In this document: piece by piece, positions 53,342 through 62,739 of the stretch
How positions within the stretch are numbered: position 1 is the stretch's first letter
How the letters are laid out: the number at the start of each line of letters is the position of its first letter
Assembly (NCBI RefSeq): GCF_002005165.1
Contig: NZ_CP019699.1
Coordinates: forward strand, 868,001-932,000
From: Novibacillus thermophilus
Lineage (GTDB): Bacteria > Bacillota > Bacilli > Thermoactinomycetales > Novibacillaceae
Direction of reading: 5' to 3'
Length of the DNA: 64,000 nt
Notes under the pieces: generated by a model
Told to the model about the DNA's origin: nothing
Databases searched by the model: none
The model's input: only the letters and a program-made list of their open reading frames with translations
Position numbers and translations under genes: made by a program

Positions 53342-55237
53342 ATGTCCACTTTGCCGAAACACGCTGATTTAGCTCAACAACATCCTTTGCATAAACAGTC
53401 TTTTTGGGCAACGGTCTGGGATTGGATGACGACCGTCGACCACAAAAAGATTGGAATTATGTACATTGCCTCCGGTCTGTTTTATTTGTTTGTTGGAGGA
53501 ATTGAAGCTTTACTGATACGCCTGCAGTTGATCGGTCCGAACCAGGATTTCGTTGGGCCGGATACGTTTAACCAACTGTTTACGACTCATGGCACGACGA
53601 TGATATTCTTTGTCGCGATGCCGATTTTGATCGGGTTTATGAACTACATCATGCCGTTGCAGATCGGTGCGCGCGACGTGGCGTTTCCTGCCATGAACGC
53701 GTTTAGCTTCTGGTTGTTTTTCGTCGGGGCGCTGATCTTTAACATAAGTTGGTTTGCTGGAGGGGCACCGGACGGGGGCTGGTTTGCCTATGCGCCTGTT
53801 ACGTTAGATCAGTACAGTCCGGGACCGGGGATGGACTTTTACGACATCGGGCTGCAAATTTCCGGTTTCGGTACAATCATGGGGGCCATCAACTTTATTG
53901 TCACGATCGTGAACATGCGCGCTCCGGGCATGACGTACCTGCGTATGCCGCTGTTTACGTGGACGACGTTTGTGACGTCAGCGCTCATTCTGTTTGCTTT
54001 TCCCCCGTTGACGATTAACTTGTTTTTACTCATGTTCGACCGTTTGTTCGATGCTAACTTCTTTAATGTCGGGGAAGGCGGCAATGTGCTCATTTGGCAG
54101 CACTTGTTCTGGTTATTCGGTCACCCCGAAGTGTACATCGTCATCCTTCCCGCGTTCGGGATTATGTCCGAAGTGTTTGCGACGTTCTCTAAGAAACGCT
54201 TGTTTGGTTACAGCGCCATGGTGTTTTCAACTGTCGTCATCGGTTTCCTCGGGTACATGGTCTGGGTGCACCACATGTTTACCGACGGATTAGGGCCGCT
54301 CGTAAACGCCATTTTTTCCGTCAGCTCCATGTTGATTGCCATACCGACGGGAATCAAAATATTTAACTGGCTGTTTACGATGTGGGGCGGCAGAATTCAA
54401 TTTACTACTGCGATGCTGTACGCCGTCGGCTTTATCCCGACCTTTGTCATGGGTGGGGTGACGGGGGTCATGGTGGCCACTGCGCCCGCCGACTATCAGT
54501 ACCATGACAGCTACTTTGTGGTGGCCCACTTCCATTACGTCTTGATTGGCGGTACTGTATTCGCCATTATGGCCGCTCTGTACTACTGGTATCCGCGCAT
54601 GTTTAACCGCATGTTGGATGAGCGGCTCGGTAAGTGGAATTTCTGGCTGACGTTTATCGGATTTCACATGATTTTCTTCCCGCAACACTTCCTGGGATTG
54701 ATGGGCATGCCCCGGCGTGTGTTCACTTACCAGGAGGGAATGGGGCTCGAATTCTGGAACCTTGTCAGTACCATCGGGGCCTTTGTGTTTGCCGTAGGCG
54801 TGCTCATCTTGGTGTACAACATCGTGTTGACCGCACGCAAAGGGAAACCTGCGCCTCACGATCCGTGGGACGGCCGTACACTTGAGTGGGCACTGCCGAA
54901 TCCGACACCTGTCTATAACTTCGCCCAGACTCCGTTGGTGAAAGGGCTCGATTCCTTCTGGTTAGAAAAACAGGCAGGGAAGTCCCAAGTGACGGCAGCC
55001 GAACCGATGGGACCGATTCATATGCCGTCCAACTCGTATTTGCCCATCTTACAGAGTGTGGTCTTCATGATCGCTGGCTTGGCAGCAATTTACCGCAGTT
55101 TTGGCGTGGCTTTACTGGCGATGGTCGTCTTCACTGGTATCTTCTTAGCCTATATATTGGAAGAGGACGAAGGCTACCACATCGATCCGCGCGATCCGGA
55201 TTCCGGGAATGAAGGGGGAGAGGAAGCTCATGGCTAA
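53342..55237 (+). CDS. ctaD: Cytochrome caa3 oxidase subunit I
   Basis: A 631-residue heme-copper oxidase core with about 14 membrane helices. Heme a ligand TTHGTTMIFFVAMPI, CuB site FWLFGHPEVYIVILPAFG with the His-Tyr crosslink, HHMFTDG, and DSYFVVAHFHYVLIGG with heme a and a3 histidines. The YIVILPAFGIM region is of the A-type oxygen reductases. AAAGGAGGAG precedes the ATG. Ends 8 bp inside ctaE. Confidence 0.97.
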   Translation: MSTLPKHADLAQQHPLHKQSFWATVWDWMTTVDHKKIGIMYIASGLFYLFVGGIEALLIRLQLIGPNQDFVGPDTFNQLFTTHGTTMIFFVAMPILIGFMNYIMPLQIGARDVAFPAMNAFSFWLFFVGALIFNISWFAGGAPDGGWFAYAPVTLDQYSPGPGMDFYDIGLQISGFGTIMGAINFIVTIVNMRAPGMTYLRMPLFTWTTFVTSALILFAFPPLTINLFLLMFDRLFDANFFNVGEGGNVLIWQHLFWLFGHPEVYIVILPAFGIMSEVFATFSKKRLFGYSAMVFSTVVIGFLGYMVWVHHMFTDGLGPLVNAIFSVSSMLIAIPTGIKIFNWLFTMWGGRIQFTTAMLYAVGFIPTFVMGGVTGVMVATAPADYQYHDSYFVVAHFHYVLIGGTVFAIMAALYYWYPRMFNRMLDERLGKWNFWLTFIGFHMIFFPQHFLGLMGMPRRVFTYQEGMGLEFWNLVSTIGAFVFAVGVLILVYNIVLTARKGKPAPHDPWDGRTLEWALPNPTPVYNFAQTPLVKGLDSFWLEKQAGKSQVTAAEPMGPIHMPSNSYLPILQSVVFMIAGLAAIYRSFGVALLAMVVFTGIFLAYILEEDEGYHIDPRDPDSGNEGGEEAHG

Positions 55238-55871
55238 CAGCGCGCAACACTCTGAAGCCTCTCCAGCATGGCCGCTGGAGAGGTCGACGCTGCAAAACCG
55301 CAACCGAATTTTAGGCTTTTGGTTGTTCCTTTCCAGTGAGTGTATCATCTTTGCGTCTTTGATCGGCACTTACCTCGCGCTCCAAGGTTCGTATGGAGAC
55401 GGCCCGGGTCCAAAAGAAGCGTTCGACCTCGTGTTCGTCTTCGTCATGACGTTCATTCTGCTCACGAGCAGTTTGACAGGCGTGTTGTCGACAGTAGGGA
55501 TGCAGCGGGGCAACCTTCGCATGATGCACTTTTGGCTGTTTATGACGATCCTTCTGGGCACGATATTTTTGCTGATGCAGGTGTACGAGTTCGTTCACTA
55601 CTACAGCATTGGTTTGACCTTCACCAGCAGCGCTTACGGATCTGCGTTTTACGCGCTCGTCGGCTTTCACGGCTTACACGTGGCGTTCGGTTTGTTCTGG
55701 TTAACCGCCTTGCAACTTCAATCGCTCAACAATTACGCCTTTACGCGGAAACCCGCCCTCACGAAACAAAATGCGTCTAAGTTGTATATTGCCGGTCTGT
55801 ACTGGCACTTTATCGACGTCGTCTGGGTCTTGATTTTCACCATTGTCTATTTGATGGGAAAGGTGGTCTAA
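55230..55871 (+). CDS. ctaE: Cytochrome caa3 oxidase subunit III
   Basis: A 213-residue membrane protein of about five helices (LGFWLFLSSECIIFASLIGTYLAL, FGLFWLTALQLQSLNNYAF, LYWHFIDVVWVLIFTIVYL) with the family glutamate in SSECIIFASL and GFHGLHVAFG. ATG at 55230 overlaps the ctaD stop; GGGGGAGAGG upstream. Stabilises subunit I. Confidence 0.95.
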   Translation: MANSAQHSEASPAWPLERSTLQNRNRILGFWLFLSSECIIFASLIGTYLALQGSYGDGPGPKEAFDLVFVFVMTFILLTSSLTGVLSTVGMQRGNLRMMHFWLFMTILLGTIFLLMQVYEFVHYYSIGLTFTSSAYGSAFYALVGFHGLHVAFGLFWLTALQLQSLNNYAFTRKPALTKQNASKLYIAGLYWHFIDVVWVLIFTIVYLMGKVV

Positions 55872-55878
55872 GAGGCGA

Positions 55879-56175
55879 ATGGAAAAAACGGAAGGACACC
55901 ATCAACCTGAGGCGAAAAATGTGGTGTGGTTTCACGTGTTCAATTGGGCAATCATGATCGTGATGACCGTTGTCGCGTTTGTCGCGGTTGGGATGGAGCT
56001 CATGTCGCCTGGGCCATTAATTAGCTTTATCGTGATACTTGCGGTTGTTCAGGCTTTTTTGCAAGTGTATATTTTCATGCACTTAAAACACGAAAAGGTG
56101 TCTACCAGTCTGTTTATATTTTGGGGTGCTGCCCTTGGATTCGTGTGCGTGTTCGGTATATGGTGGATGGTTTAA
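55879..56175 (+). CDS. ctaF: Cytochrome caa3 oxidase subunit IV
   Basis: A 98-residue protein with three membrane helices (WAIMIVMTVVAFVAVGMEL, LISFIVILAVVQAFLQVYIFMHL, LFIFWGAALGFVCVFGIWWMV), the CtaF/COX4-pro type. Seven bases after ctaE. Ends the operon before a terminator. Confidence 0.9.
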   Translation: MEKTEGHHQPEAKNVVWFHVFNWAIMIVMTVVAFVAVGMELMSPGPLISFIVILAVVQAFLQVYIFMHLKHEKVSTSLFIFWGAALGFVCVFGIWWMV

Positions 56176-56192
56176 CTTCAATCAACGGTCGA

Positions 56193-56229
56193 GAGAGGTA
56201 CTGGAAAGTGTTCCGGTACCTCTTTCTTT
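56193..56229 (+). terminator. Terminator of ctaCDEF
   Basis: GAGGTACTGGAA (56195-56206) pairs with TTCCGGTACCTC (56211-56222), followed by TTTCTTT. Confidence 0.88.
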
Positions 56230-56278
56230 ATACAATCATAATTCGTTCACATTCTCGCGTATTCCTGACAGCACCGTG

Positions 56279-56287
56279 TGTTATAAT
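56279..56287 (+). promoter_or_regulatory. Extended -10 promoter of the hem operon
   Basis: TGT followed by TATAAT (56282-56287), 49 bp before hemA. No strong -35 box. Confidence 0.55.
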
Positions 56288-56336
56288 GAGACGTGACGAG
56301 TAAAACGTCGGGTCGGTTTAGCTGGGGGTGAACGTG

Positions 56337-57674
56337 ATGCACATTTTGACAATCGGTCTTAACCATAAATCAGCACCTGTATCTGTACGCGAACGATTCG
56401 CGATTTCCCCTTCATCGTTACCGCGGGCGTTGAAAACCTTGCGAAATACGAAAAGCATTTTGGAGTGCGCCATTTTGAGCACGTGCAACCGGATGGAGAT
56501 ATACGTCGTTTGTGACCAACTGCACACTGGACGCTACTATGTCAAGACATTTTTAGCCCAGTGGTTCAATATAGACACTGAAGAGTTTGTCGATCATCTG
56601 TACATGCTGGATGGCAATGAGGCCGTCGAGCACTTGTTTGAAGTGGCATGCGGCCTCGATTCCATGGTTCTGGGCGAAACCCAGATTTTGGGCCAAGTGC
56701 GAGAGGCGATGCAAACGGCCCAAGAAGCCGGTTCAACGGGTACGTTGTTGAACAGATTGTTCAGACAAGCTGTCACGGTTGGCAAGAAAGCGCAAAGCGA
56801 GACGGAGATCGGCCAAAATGCCGTATCTGTCAGTTATGCCGCAGTAGAACTCGGCAAAAAGATATTTGATGATTTTACGGGGAAAACGATGCTCATTCTC
56901 GGTGCCGGGAAGATGGGTGAACTGACGGCGAAACATTTGCAGTCGAACGGTGCGGACCGCGTCCTCGTCGTCAACCGGTCGAAAGAACGGGGAGAGGCGT
57001 TGGCGGAGCGCTTTTCAGGAGAGGCCTACTCCTTTCACCACTTAGAGCAAGCAGTGGAAAAGTCAGATGTCATCATCTCGTCAACGGGTTCAGAAGAGGC
57101 CGTGTTAACGAAGGAGCAAGTGGCCAGGGTGATGAAGAAAAGGCGGAACCGCCCGCTGTTTTTAATCGACATTGCCGTACCCCGAGACATCGACGCATCA
57201 GTTCACGACATCGAGAATGTGTTTCTGTACGACATTGACGATCTAGAAGGGATAGTGGCGTTTAACAAAGAAGAAAGGGCAAAGGAAGCGGAAAAAGTTC
57301 GGGAATTGATTTTAGCTGAAATGGACGAGTTCACTTCCTGGTTGCAAACACTCGGCGTTGTTCCGCTCATCTCGGCCCTGCGGGAGAAAGCGCTCAACGC
57401 TCAGGCTGAAGCGATGCAACGCATTGAGCGCAAGATTCCGGATTTAACAGAGCGGGAGCGGAAAATATTGAGTAAACAGACGAAGAGCATCGTGAACCAG
57501 TTGCTGCGCGATCCAATTATACAGATTAAGGAGTTGGCAGCGGAGCCGGGAGGTGAAGAGGCGTTAAAACTGTTTGAACGCCTGTTTGCACTGGAAGTAG
57601 AGGAAGAAGGCGAAGAAGAAGCGGGACAGGAAACGTACAGTCCGACGGTCGAACGGGTACCGGTCCGCACATGA
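56337..57674 (+). CDS. hemA: Glutamyl-tRNA reductase
   Basis: A 445-residue NADPH enzyme making glutamate-1-semialdehyde, committed step of the C5 heme pathway. Catalytic Cys50 in ILSTCNRMEIY, HLFEVACGLDSMVLGETQILGQVREA signature, NADPH motif MLILGAGKMGELTAKHL, C-terminal dimerisation domain. ATG at 56337 with GGGGG 8 nt upstream. First gene of hemAXCDBL, following the heme-requiring oxidase operon. Confidence 0.97.
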   Translation: MHILTIGLNHKSAPVSVRERFAISPSSLPRALKTLRNTKSILECAILSTCNRMEIYVVCDQLHTGRYYVKTFLAQWFNIDTEEFVDHLYMLDGNEAVEHLFEVACGLDSMVLGETQILGQVREAMQTAQEAGSTGTLLNRLFRQAVTVGKKAQSETEIGQNAVSVSYAAVELGKKIFDDFTGKTMLILGAGKMGELTAKHLQSNGADRVLVVNRSKERGEALAERFSGEAYSFHHLEQAVEKSDVIISSTGSEEAVLTKEQVARVMKKRRNRPLFLIDIAVPRDIDASVHDIENVFLYDIDDLEGIVAFNKEERAKEAEKVRELILAEMDEFTSWLQTLGVVPLISALREKALNAQAEAMQRIERKIPDLTERERKILSKQTKSIVNQLLRDPIIQIKELAAEPGGEEALKLFERLFALEVEEEGEEEAGQETYSPTVERVPVRT

Positions 57675-57690
57675 CGAAAGGTGAGGGCGT

Positions 57691-58509
57691 ATGGGGGCGG
57701 AGCGTTACATTTACGGTGTGACGATCTATTTGTACGCGTTAAGTGTCTTGTTCTTTTTTTCGGACTTTTTACACGCGAGCAAGCGCAGGAACTGGATCGC
57801 AATGAGTCTTCTGATCGGAGTGTGGGCACTGCAGTCTACCTTTTTGTTCATCCGGTTTATGGAGCGCGATTTTGTTCCTGTTTTATCCATGTTTGACACG
57901 CTGATGTTTTACGCGTGGGTCATTGTAACGTTTTCAATTATAGTCAATGCCTTGTTCCGCATGCCGCTCTTTGTCTTCATTTCCAACGTCGCCGGGTTCG
58001 GGATGGTCGCCGCCAGCTTGTTTGTAACGCGTGACGCTTCAGCGGCCATAAGCCGCCAGCTGGTTTCAGAGTTGCTGTTTCTCCACGTTAGTCTGGCGCT
58101 TGTAGCGTACGCATTTTTCTTGTTCTCTTTTTTGTTATCGCTTTTGTATCTCACGCTTAACTACATGCTCAAAAAGAAGCGGTGGAACAAGCTGGTCTTG
58201 CGGGCTCCGAGCTTGAGTAGAATCGAGCCGCTAATTTACGGGTCGAGTGTCATCGGAGTACCGCTGTTGTTGTCTTCACTCATCCTAGGGATTATTTGGG
58301 CGCATCAACAGGCAGTCGCCGGATTCTGGCTGGACGTTAAAACGTGGACGTCATTTCTGGTCTTCTTCGTCTACGCCTATTACGTGTTTCGCCGAACTGT
58401 GTCTAATTGGAGCGGAAAGCCACTGGCCTTGTCGAATGCGATCGCCTTTTCAACGGTCATTCTAAATACGTTTATATCAAATTTTGGAATCTCGTTTCAC
58501 CGTTGGTGA
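57691..58509 (+). CDS. hemX: HemX membrane protein
   Basis: A 272-residue protein with eight hydrophobic helices, of the CcsA/HemX (cytochrome c assembly) type: YLYALSVLFFFSDFLHASKRR, AYAFFLFSFLLSLLYLTLNYML, IIWAHQQAVAGFWLDVKTWTS-type W-rich segment. In B. subtilis HemX lowers HemA amounts. ATG at 57691 after AAAGGTGAG; 16 bp after hemA. Confidence 0.9.
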   Translation: MGAERYIYGVTIYLYALSVLFFFSDFLHASKRRNWIAMSLLIGVWALQSTFLFIRFMERDFVPVLSMFDTLMFYAWVIVTFSIIVNALFRMPLFVFISNVAGFGMVAASLFVTRDASAAISRQLVSELLFLHVSLALVAYAFFLFSFLLSLLYLTLNYMLKKKRWNKLVLRAPSLSRIEPLIYGSSVIGVPLLLSSLILGIIWAHQQAVAGFWLDVKTWTSFLVFFVYAYYVFRRTVSNWSGKPLALSNAIAFSTVILNTFISNFGISFHRW

Positions 58510-58561
58510 AGTCTTCGAGGATAGTATTAAGAATTTACAAAACAGCACTGGAGGCACATAC

Positions 58562-59482
58562 ATGAGGACAATTCGGATCGGGACGAGACAAAGTGCACTG
58601 GCCCTCACCCAGACGAAGTGGGTGATCAGGAAGCTGAAGGAACAGTTCCCCGAACTAACGGTGGAAACGAAGCCGATCGTGACGAAAGGGGATCGCATTG
58701 TAGAGGTCACGCTGTCAAAAATAGGCGGTAAAGGGCTTTTCGTGAAAGAAATTGAACAAGCTCTTCTGAATGGAGAAATTGATGTCGCTGTACACAGCAT
58801 GAAGGACCTGCCGGGAGAAATGGCTGAGGGTTTGGCGTTAGCGGCTGTGACAAAGCGGGAAGACCCGCGGGACTGTTTGATATCCCGCGACGGTCAAACG
58901 CTCCGCGAATTGCCTGAGGGAGCCGTCGTCGGCACGAGCAGTCTCAGGCGGCAGGCGCAAGTACTGGCGTTTCGCCCAGACCTTAAGGTGAAACCCGTTC
59001 GTGGCAATATCGACACCCGGTTGCGAAAGATGCGCGAAGGGGCGTTCGATGCCATAGTGTTGGCTGGTGCAGGTCTGCGTCGCATGGGGTGGCAGCATCT
59101 CATTACAGAGTACTTGGGAACGGATGTGATGCTGCCGGCTGTCGGTCAAGGGGCTTTAGGAATTCAATGCCGACAGGACGATGACGAATTGTTTGCGTTA
59201 CTCCAGACATTGAACGACTCTGTAACTTCCCGAGCCGTGACAGGAGAGAGGGCTTTTTTACACCGTCTGAACGGGAACTGTCAAGTCCCCATTGGAGCGT
59301 ACGCAACCGTTGAGGGGGATAGCGTTTCGTTGACGGGATTGGTCGCTGATCCAAACGCTGAACAGGTGTATCGGCAGTCTTCAGTCGGAGATAATCCAGA
59401 ACGTCTGGGCGTCCATTTGGCAGAACGCGTTTCGGAAATGGGAGCGGCGCGTATATTGGAGGCCCTTCGGAAGGAGGCTTAA
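58562..59482 (+). CDS. hemC: Hydroxymethylbilane synthase
   Basis: A 306-residue porphobilinogen deaminase. RIGTRQSALALTQTKWV at the start, VHSMKDLPGEMAEGL with the catalytic aspartate region, GTSSLRRQAQVLAFRPDLKV, and the dipyrromethane-cofactor cysteine in LNGNCQVPIGAYA (about 240). ATG 58562 follows CTGGAGG. Confidence 0.96.
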   Translation: MRTIRIGTRQSALALTQTKWVIRKLKEQFPELTVETKPIVTKGDRIVEVTLSKIGGKGLFVKEIEQALLNGEIDVAVHSMKDLPGEMAEGLALAAVTKREDPRDCLISRDGQTLRELPEGAVVGTSSLRRQAQVLAFRPDLKVKPVRGNIDTRLRKMREGAFDAIVLAGAGLRRMGWQHLITEYLGTDVMLPAVGQGALGIQCRQDDDELFALLQTLNDSVTSRAVTGERAFLHRLNGNCQVPIGAYATVEGDSVSLTGLVADPNAEQVYRQSSVGDNPERLGVHLAERVSEMGAARILEALRKEA

Positions 59483-59484
59483 CA

Positions 59485-60279
59485 TTGGGTGAAGACGACG
59501 CACGGCCCCTCTCGGGAAAGCGTGTACTCGTGACACGCGCCCAAGCGCAAAACAAGGATTTGTGCGAACGTATCAAGCAAATAGGTGGCGAACCGTATGA
59601 GTTTCCGACGATACGCATCTCACCGCCCGCCAGTTACCGAGAGCTGGATGAAGCCATCCGTCAGTTAAGCCGTTACACGTGGGTTATTTTTACGAGTGTC
59701 AACGGCGTGGACCACTTTTTCCGTCGCTTGAGTGTCGTGACCGGGGAAGACGCCCGCCAGTTAGTGCATACGTCCATTGCGGCAATTGGACCGAAAACGG
59801 CGAAAGCACTAACTGAAAAAGGATTGAAAGTCGATGTATTGCCCGGGGAATACCGGGCGGAAGCTCTGTTGTCAGAGTTGAAACAGCACGTCACAAAAGT
59901 AGACAAAATCTTATTACCCCGTGCCAGTGTTGCCCGCAACGTCCTTCCCGACGGCCTCCGTGCCATCGGTTGTGACGTGACAGTAGTTGACGCCTACCAA
60001 ACGGAACCGGAGACAGAGAAAGCGTCAGAAGTCGTGAAACTGCTAGCGGAGCGGCAGATCGACATCATTACGTTTACAAGCCCTTCAACGGTGCGGCATT
60101 TTGTGTTGGCGCTGGATCAAACGGGAGAGCCGTGGCGAGACTGGATCACGGAAGCGCAGATAGTGTGCATCGGACCGATTACGGAGAGCGCGCTCAACGA
60201 ACTGGGATTGGGATCGGCCGCAGTTGCTGCCGATTACACGGTTGAAGGGCTTGTGGAGGCGATCGAAACGTTAACCTGA
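59485..60279 (+). CDS. hemD: Uroporphyrinogen-III synthase
   Basis: A 264-residue two-lobed enzyme closing the tetrapyrrole ring with inversion of ring D. Weakly conserved family; visible are LSGKRVLVTRAQAQNKDLCERI, YTWVIFTSVNGVDHFF, AAIGPKTAKAL, ITFTSPSTVRHFV and VCIGPITESALNELG. TTG start, AAGGAGG 9 nt upstream, 2 bp after hemC. Confidence 0.92.
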   Translation: MGEDDARPLSGKRVLVTRAQAQNKDLCERIKQIGGEPYEFPTIRISPPASYRELDEAIRQLSRYTWVIFTSVNGVDHFFRRLSVVTGEDARQLVHTSIAAIGPKTAKALTEKGLKVDVLPGEYRAEALLSELKQHVTKVDKILLPRASVARNVLPDGLRAIGCDVTVVDAYQTEPETEKASEVVKLLAERQIDIITFTSPSTVRHFVLALDQTGEPWRDWITEAQIVCIGPITESALNELGLGSAAVAADYTVEGLVEAIETLT

Positions 60280-60392
60280 AATCTAGCCGACGCCGTGGCT
60301 GAGCATTGTCGCTGTTCGTCAGAATCACCCTTTTGTGAAACGGGCGTATTTGGCACTTTCCCGACACTGTCATATTGATGAGGAGGAGAAGA

Positions 60393-61358
60393 ATGGAGCG
60401 ATTTGTACGTCACCGCCGGTTGCGGCGCAACGGGACGATCCGGCGTATGGTGCGAGAAACGGTTTTACAGACGGACGACCTCATTCTGCCCTTGTTTGTA
60501 GCAGAAGGAGAAGGCATCAAACGGGAAGTGCCGTCGATGCCGGGGGTTTACCAGTTGTCCCTCGATCATCTCGCGGAAGAACTTCACGAAATCAAACAGT
60601 TGGGAATCCCGTCGGTCATGTTTTTCGGCATTCCAGCGCATAAAGACGATGTGGGCAGTGAGGCGTACCGGGAGGACGGCATTGTCCAACAGGCAATTCG
60701 GTTGGCCAAGGAAACGGAACCGGAATTGTACGTCATGGCGGACACGTGCCTGTGTGAGTATACCGACCACGGCCACTGTGGTGTCATCCGGGATCACGAT
60801 GTGGACAACGATGAATCGTTGAAGTTGCTCGTGAAAACCGCTGTCTCACAAGCGAAGGCCGGAGCGGACATGATCGCCCCTTCAAACATGATGGACGGAT
60901 TTGTCGCTGCCATTCGCGAAGGATTGGATGAAGCCGGGTTCGAACACATTCCCATACTGTCCTACGCAGTCAAGTACGCTTCCGCTTTTTACGGCCCTTT
61001 TCGCGATGCAGCGGACTCCGCTCCCCAGTTTGGCGACCGGAAGACGTATCAAATGGACCCAGCCAACGCCCGGGAGGCCTTGCGGGAGGCCCGGTCGGAC
61101 GTGGAGCAGGGAGCCGATCTTTTAATGGTGAAACCGGCGCTCAACTACATGGATATTATTCGCCAAGTTCGTGACGCGTTCGACCTCCCAATTGTAGCTT
61201 ACAATGTGAGCGGTGAGTACGCGATGGTGAAAGCCGCTGCTCTCAACGGTTGGATCGACGAACAGCAGGTCGTGCTGGAACTTTTGACAGGACTGAAGCG
61301 GGCAGGAGCGGACATGATGTTGACGTACCACGCTAAAGATGTAGCCAAATGGTTGTAA
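60393..61358 (+). CDS. hemB: Delta-aminolevulinic acid dehydratase (porphobilinogen synthase)
   Basis: A 321-residue TIM-barrel enzyme joining two ALA into porphobilinogen. Zinc site cysteines in [16 protein letters not shown] (about 115-130), Schiff-base lysines in [18 protein letters not shown] and [12 protein letters not shown] region, [14 protein letters not shown] 60393 with GAGGAGGAG upstream; earlier in-frame TTG/ATG overlap this site. Confidence 0.96.
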   Translation: MERFVRHRRLRRNGTIRRMVRETVLQTDDLILPLFVAEGEGIKREVPSMPGVYQLSLDHLAEELHEIKQLGIPSVMFFGIPAHKDDVGSEAYREDGIVQQAIRLAKETEPELYVMADTCLCEYTDHGHCGVIRDHDVDNDESLKLLVKTAVSQAKAGADMIAPSNMMDGFVAAIREGLDEAGFEHIPILSYAVKYASAFYGPFRDAADSAPQFGDRKTYQMDPANAREALREARSDVEQGADLLMVKPALNYMDIIRQVRDAFDLPIVAYNVSGEYAMVKAAALNGWIDEQQVVLELLTGLKRAGADMMLTYHAKDVAKWL

Positions 61359-61370
61359 GAGGTGATAAGT

Positions 61371-62663
61371 GTGTCTCTCGATTTTCCCCAATCTGCAGCT
61401 AATTTTGAAAAAGCTCAAAAAGTCATGCCAGGTGGTGTGAACAGTCCGGTGCGGGCCTACAAGGCAGTCGACATGACACCGATTGCCATCGAACGGGGTA
61501 CAGGTTCCCGCGTATACGACATCGACGGTCACGAATATATTGATTACGTGTTGTCCTACGGTCCCCTCATCCTCGGGCACGCCCCTGAACCGGTCGTCGA
61601 GGCACTCAAAGCGGCAACCGAAAAAGGGACCAGTTTCGGGGCACCGACTGAACTGGAAACGAAGATGGCTGAACTCGTGACTAGTATCGTCCCTTCTTTA
61701 GAGACCGTGCGAATGGTGAACTCTGGGACCGAGGCGACGATGAGTGCGTTGCGCTTGGCGCGAGGGTACACCGGCCGAAGCAAAATATTGAAATTTGCAG
61801 GTTGTTACCACGGCCATGCCGACAGTCTATTGATTAAAGCCGGTTCAGGTGTGGCGACCCTCGGCCTCCCCGACAGCCCCGGCGTGCCTAAAAGTACTGC
61901 GGAACATACCGTGACGGTTCCTTACAACGACTTGGACAGTGTCCGGATCGCCTTTGAAAAATTCGGCGATGACATTGCGGCAGTCATTGTCGAACCTGTA
62001 GCGGGCAACATGGGGACAGTCCCGCCTCTTCCTGGATTTCTGGAAGGGTTGCGGGAAGTGACGACGGAGTTCGGGGCCTTGCTCATTTTCGACGAAGTGA
62101 TGACGGGATTCCGCGTCAGTTACGGAGGAGCCCAAAGCTATTATCGTGTCACTCCCGACATTACAACCCTTGGCAAAGTGATCGGCGGCGGATTGCCGGT
62201 CGGGGCGTACGGCGGGAAGCGCGACATAGTGGAACAGGTAGCCCCTTCCGGTCCTATCTACCAGGCGGGAACACTGTCGGGGAATCCGCTGGCGATGACG
62301 GCCGGTTACACCACCTTGCGGGAATTGGGGAAACCGGGTGTGTATGACGATTTAATCAGCAAAACGAAGCGGTTGGCGGAAGGGTTTCGCGAAGCGGCGG
62401 AAGATGTGGGCGTCCCGTGTCAGGTCAATCAAGTCGGGACGATGCTGACGTGCTTCTTTACAGATGGGCCGGTGACGAATTACGAGGAAGCGTCCCAAGT
62501 GGACAAAAAACGCTTTGCCGCGTACTTCCGCCGCATGATTGAACAGGGAATTATGATTGCTCCGTCTCCGTTTGAGACGATGTTCATGTCTACGGCGCAC
62601 ACGGACTCCGACATTGAACAAACGGTTGCAGCCCATCGAAAGGCGTTAGAAAGTTTAAGGTAA
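61371..62663 (+). CDS. hemL: Glutamate-1-semialdehyde 2,1-aminomutase
   Basis: A 430-residue PLP enzyme producing 5-aminolevulinate; length equals B. subtilis Hem[76 protein letters not shown] lysine in [18 protein letters not shown] (about 268). GTG at 61371 with AAGAGGTG upstream. Last gene of the hem operon. Confidence 0.96.
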   Translation: MSLDFPQSAANFEKAQKVMPGGVNSPVRAYKAVDMTPIAIERGTGSRVYDIDGHEYIDYVLSYGPLILGHAPEPVVEALKAATEKGTSFGAPTELETKMAELVTSIVPSLETVRMVNSGTEATMSALRLARGYTGRSKILKFAGCYHGHADSLLIKAGSGVATLGLPDSPGVPKSTAEHTVTVPYNDLDSVRIAFEKFGDDIAAVIVEPVAGNMGTVPPLPGFLEGLREVTTEFGALLIFDEVMTGFRVSYGGAQSYYRVTPDITTLGKVIGGGLPVGAYGGKRDIVEQVAPSGPIYQAGTLSGNPLAMTAGYTTLRELGKPGVYDDLISKTKRLAEGFREAAEDVGVPCQVNQVGTMLTCFFTDGPVTNYEEASQVDKKRFAAYFRRMIEQGIMIAPSPFETMFMSTAHTDSDIEQTVAAHRKALESLR

Positions 62664-62680
62664 GTCTCCGATGAAGGGAA

Positions 62681-62734
62681 AGGGGTTGTCCAGGTAGTCA
62701 GTGAAAGCTGATAGTCTGTGACAACCTCTTTTTT
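62681..62734 (+). terminator. Terminator of the hem operon
   Basis: GGTTGTC (62684-62690) pairs with GACAACC (62720-62726), with a further hairpin in the loop, followed by CTCTTTTTT. Confidence 0.75.
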
Positions 62735-62739
62735 GACGT

